From Microcebus murinus (taxonomy: Eukaryota > Chordata > Mammalia > Primates > Cheirogaleidae): 64,000 nucleotides of DNA. The DNA is taken from the NCBI RefSeq assembly GCF_040939455.1, contig NC_134120.1, forward strand, positions 55,319,001-55,383,000, written 5' to 3'. This document shows positions 62,839 to 64,000 of this stretch, piece by piece (positions within the stretch are counted from its first letter, which is position 1; each line of letters starts with the position of its first letter). The notes below the pieces were generated by a model. It was not told the origin of the DNA and ran no database searches. It worked only from the letters and a program-made list of their open reading frames with translations. Both the position numbers and the translations under genes were made by a program.

Positions 62839-64000
62839 GAGCTGGTAGGTGGTGTTTGTGGGTGAGATTTGACCACTCCCTGTATGATGAGTCAGTAGGT
62901 GCCGTGAAAAGGGTGTGCAGAATGTCCTCCCTGTCAGTAGGTGGCGCTTGCTCGGAGGCGCAGGCTACTCTGTTGTTTTTGGGTCCTGTAACCAGCTCTT
63001 GTTCCCCTATAGAGGCACTCTAGTGCCTCAGGTGGTGGGTGGGGCCCTGGGACTTCCAGGTGTGTCCTTTTCTTCCCCTCAGTGAGGGCTGGTCTGGGAG
63101 AGAGTCTGGGCGGAGCTGGGTTGGGTAAGCCTGCCCTCAGGCACCACGAATGCCTTCAGCAGGGGTCAAAGTTCTGTTCTCTGCTTCCAGGAAAAGCTGT
63201 CAGGGCGGGGCTGGAATGGCCCGGCTCAGCCAGAAAGTCTGCGTGTGGGGGTAGGGCTGTCTGAGACCCGCAGTCTGGAGCGGGCCTCACTCTTTTCCAC
63301 CCTGCCAGCCCCACGGCTGCTCCTCGGCCTCTGCCAGCAGGCCAGACCTCACACCACTGGGCCTCCCCTGGCTGTGATGCCGGCCGGGAGGTTCCCTGTG
63401 CAGGATCACCTCCTGGGCCGGGCACACGGCCTCCCTTTGGGAGGACGTTGCCCTCTAGGACGCTGATCTGCCCCTGAAGGCACACATACCTCAGTAGGCT
63501 GTTCACGAATGTCCCTTCTGTGCCCTGGGCAATGCAAGACCTAGGTGCACGGGATCTGGTCTATAGGTCTGACCTGTGGGCCCTGGAGTTCAACCCCTAA
63601 CCCCACCAGGGAGAGGAGTGCCAGTCCCAATTCACCCACGGGGAGCCCAAGGTGGGTCTATGTCTCTCAGCCTCAGGGTCTGCCCGTTCTCCTGGGGTCA
63701 CCGTGCCAGCAGCACCTGGGAGGGCTGGCGGGTAGGGAGCTCACCATCTGAGTTCCCCTTAGCCAGCTCTCAGTAGGCCTCCAGTAGGGAAGGTCCCGTT
63801 CCCTGGAGGTGCCTCCGGCTGGTGGCTATATTGTCCCTCTCGGCAGCCGAGGATAGGGTCGGCGGAGGGGAGAATGAAGCGATATGGCGCCTGGTGGCTC
63901 AAGAGGTCTGTGCACGCAGAGGTGCCCCAAGGGCGTTGGGAGCCTGGTGCTGCATCCGCTACTGGCTCACCGCTCACTGGCGGCAGCCGTCTCTGGGCTG
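62839..64000 (-). promoter_or_regulatory. L1 5' UTR/internal promoter region
   Basis: GC-rich sequence upstream of ORF1 on the L1 strand, where L1 carries its internal promoter. Open frames on both strands here lack domains. On the + strand it has three related units with a taggtg core (62839, 62890 and 62932). The 5' end and any YY1 site fall outside the window, so completeness cannot be judged. Confidence 0.6.

Larger units (their letters stand above)
57650..64000 (-). mobile_element. Nearly full-length antisense L1 (inactive), 5' end beyond window
   Basis: More than 6.3 kb of minus-oriented L1 in standard order: poly(T)/3' UTR at 57650-57868, ORF2 remnant 57869 to about 61700, ORF1 remnant about 61760-62800, then a GC-rich 5' UTR reaching the window end. 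The ORF2 span of about 3.83 kb equals the normal ORF2 length, so large deletions are absent. It is broken by frameshifts and stops in both ORFs. It shares its 3' end with the short insertion at 20215. It lies antisense to RAB31. Confidence 0.9.

Noticed and set aside
57650..64000. Active L1
   Set aside because: ORF2 pieces lie in different frames, ORF1 is interrupted, and an endonuclease motif residue is changed.

Overview
This is a vertebrate nuclear window lying inside one protein-coding gene. Five short segments on the + strand, each bounded by AG/GT splice sites and joining in consistent phase, encode a Rab-family small GTPase that matches RAB31 (Rab22B). They read as coding exons 2 to 6, about residues 13 to 163 of 194. 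Exon 1 (start codon, promoter) lies upstream of the window and the last exon (hypervariable tail and Cys-Cys prenylation site) lies beyond position 64000. Coding sequence totals 451 bases; the rest is intron.

The host is a primate, most likely a strepsirrhine (lemur or galago group). About seventeen Alu or Alu-monomer copies occur. Several carry a linker between the two arms, with an attaattggccaacta motif followed by a tatatatag stretch, which I know as typical of strepsirrhine Alus. L1 3' ends here share a distinctive cap (gggggtacaaatgtt on the + strand of the minus-oriented copy). MIR, L2, MLT1, MER5A-like and Tigger fossils are general mammalian background.

Layout: 1-3815 end of intron 1 with a (CCCTG)n array and a young Alu; 3816-3895 exon 2; intron 2 with two Tigger elements and an L1 3' end; 8984-9065 exon 3; intron 3 (17 kb) with an L1, several Alus, a GC-rich block near 15.9-20 kb, a solo LTR with intact termini, and a 280-base pure pyrimidine tract; 26248-26319 exon 4; a 1 kb intron 4; 27349-27455 exon 5; intron 5 (26 kb), repeat-dense with two oppositely oriented L1s and CpG-rich patches near 41 kb; 53495-53604 exon 6; then the start of intron 6, ending in an antisense, nearly full-length but dead L1 (57650 to the window end).

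I found no undescribed gene system. The observations most worth checking are structural: G-quadruplex and triplex-prone repeats in the transcribed introns, a solo LTR with readable promoter and poly(A) signals, opposed Alus flanking exons 4-5, and CTCF-like motifs in the L1 5' region. Repeat subfamily names come from memory of consensus sequences, not a database search.
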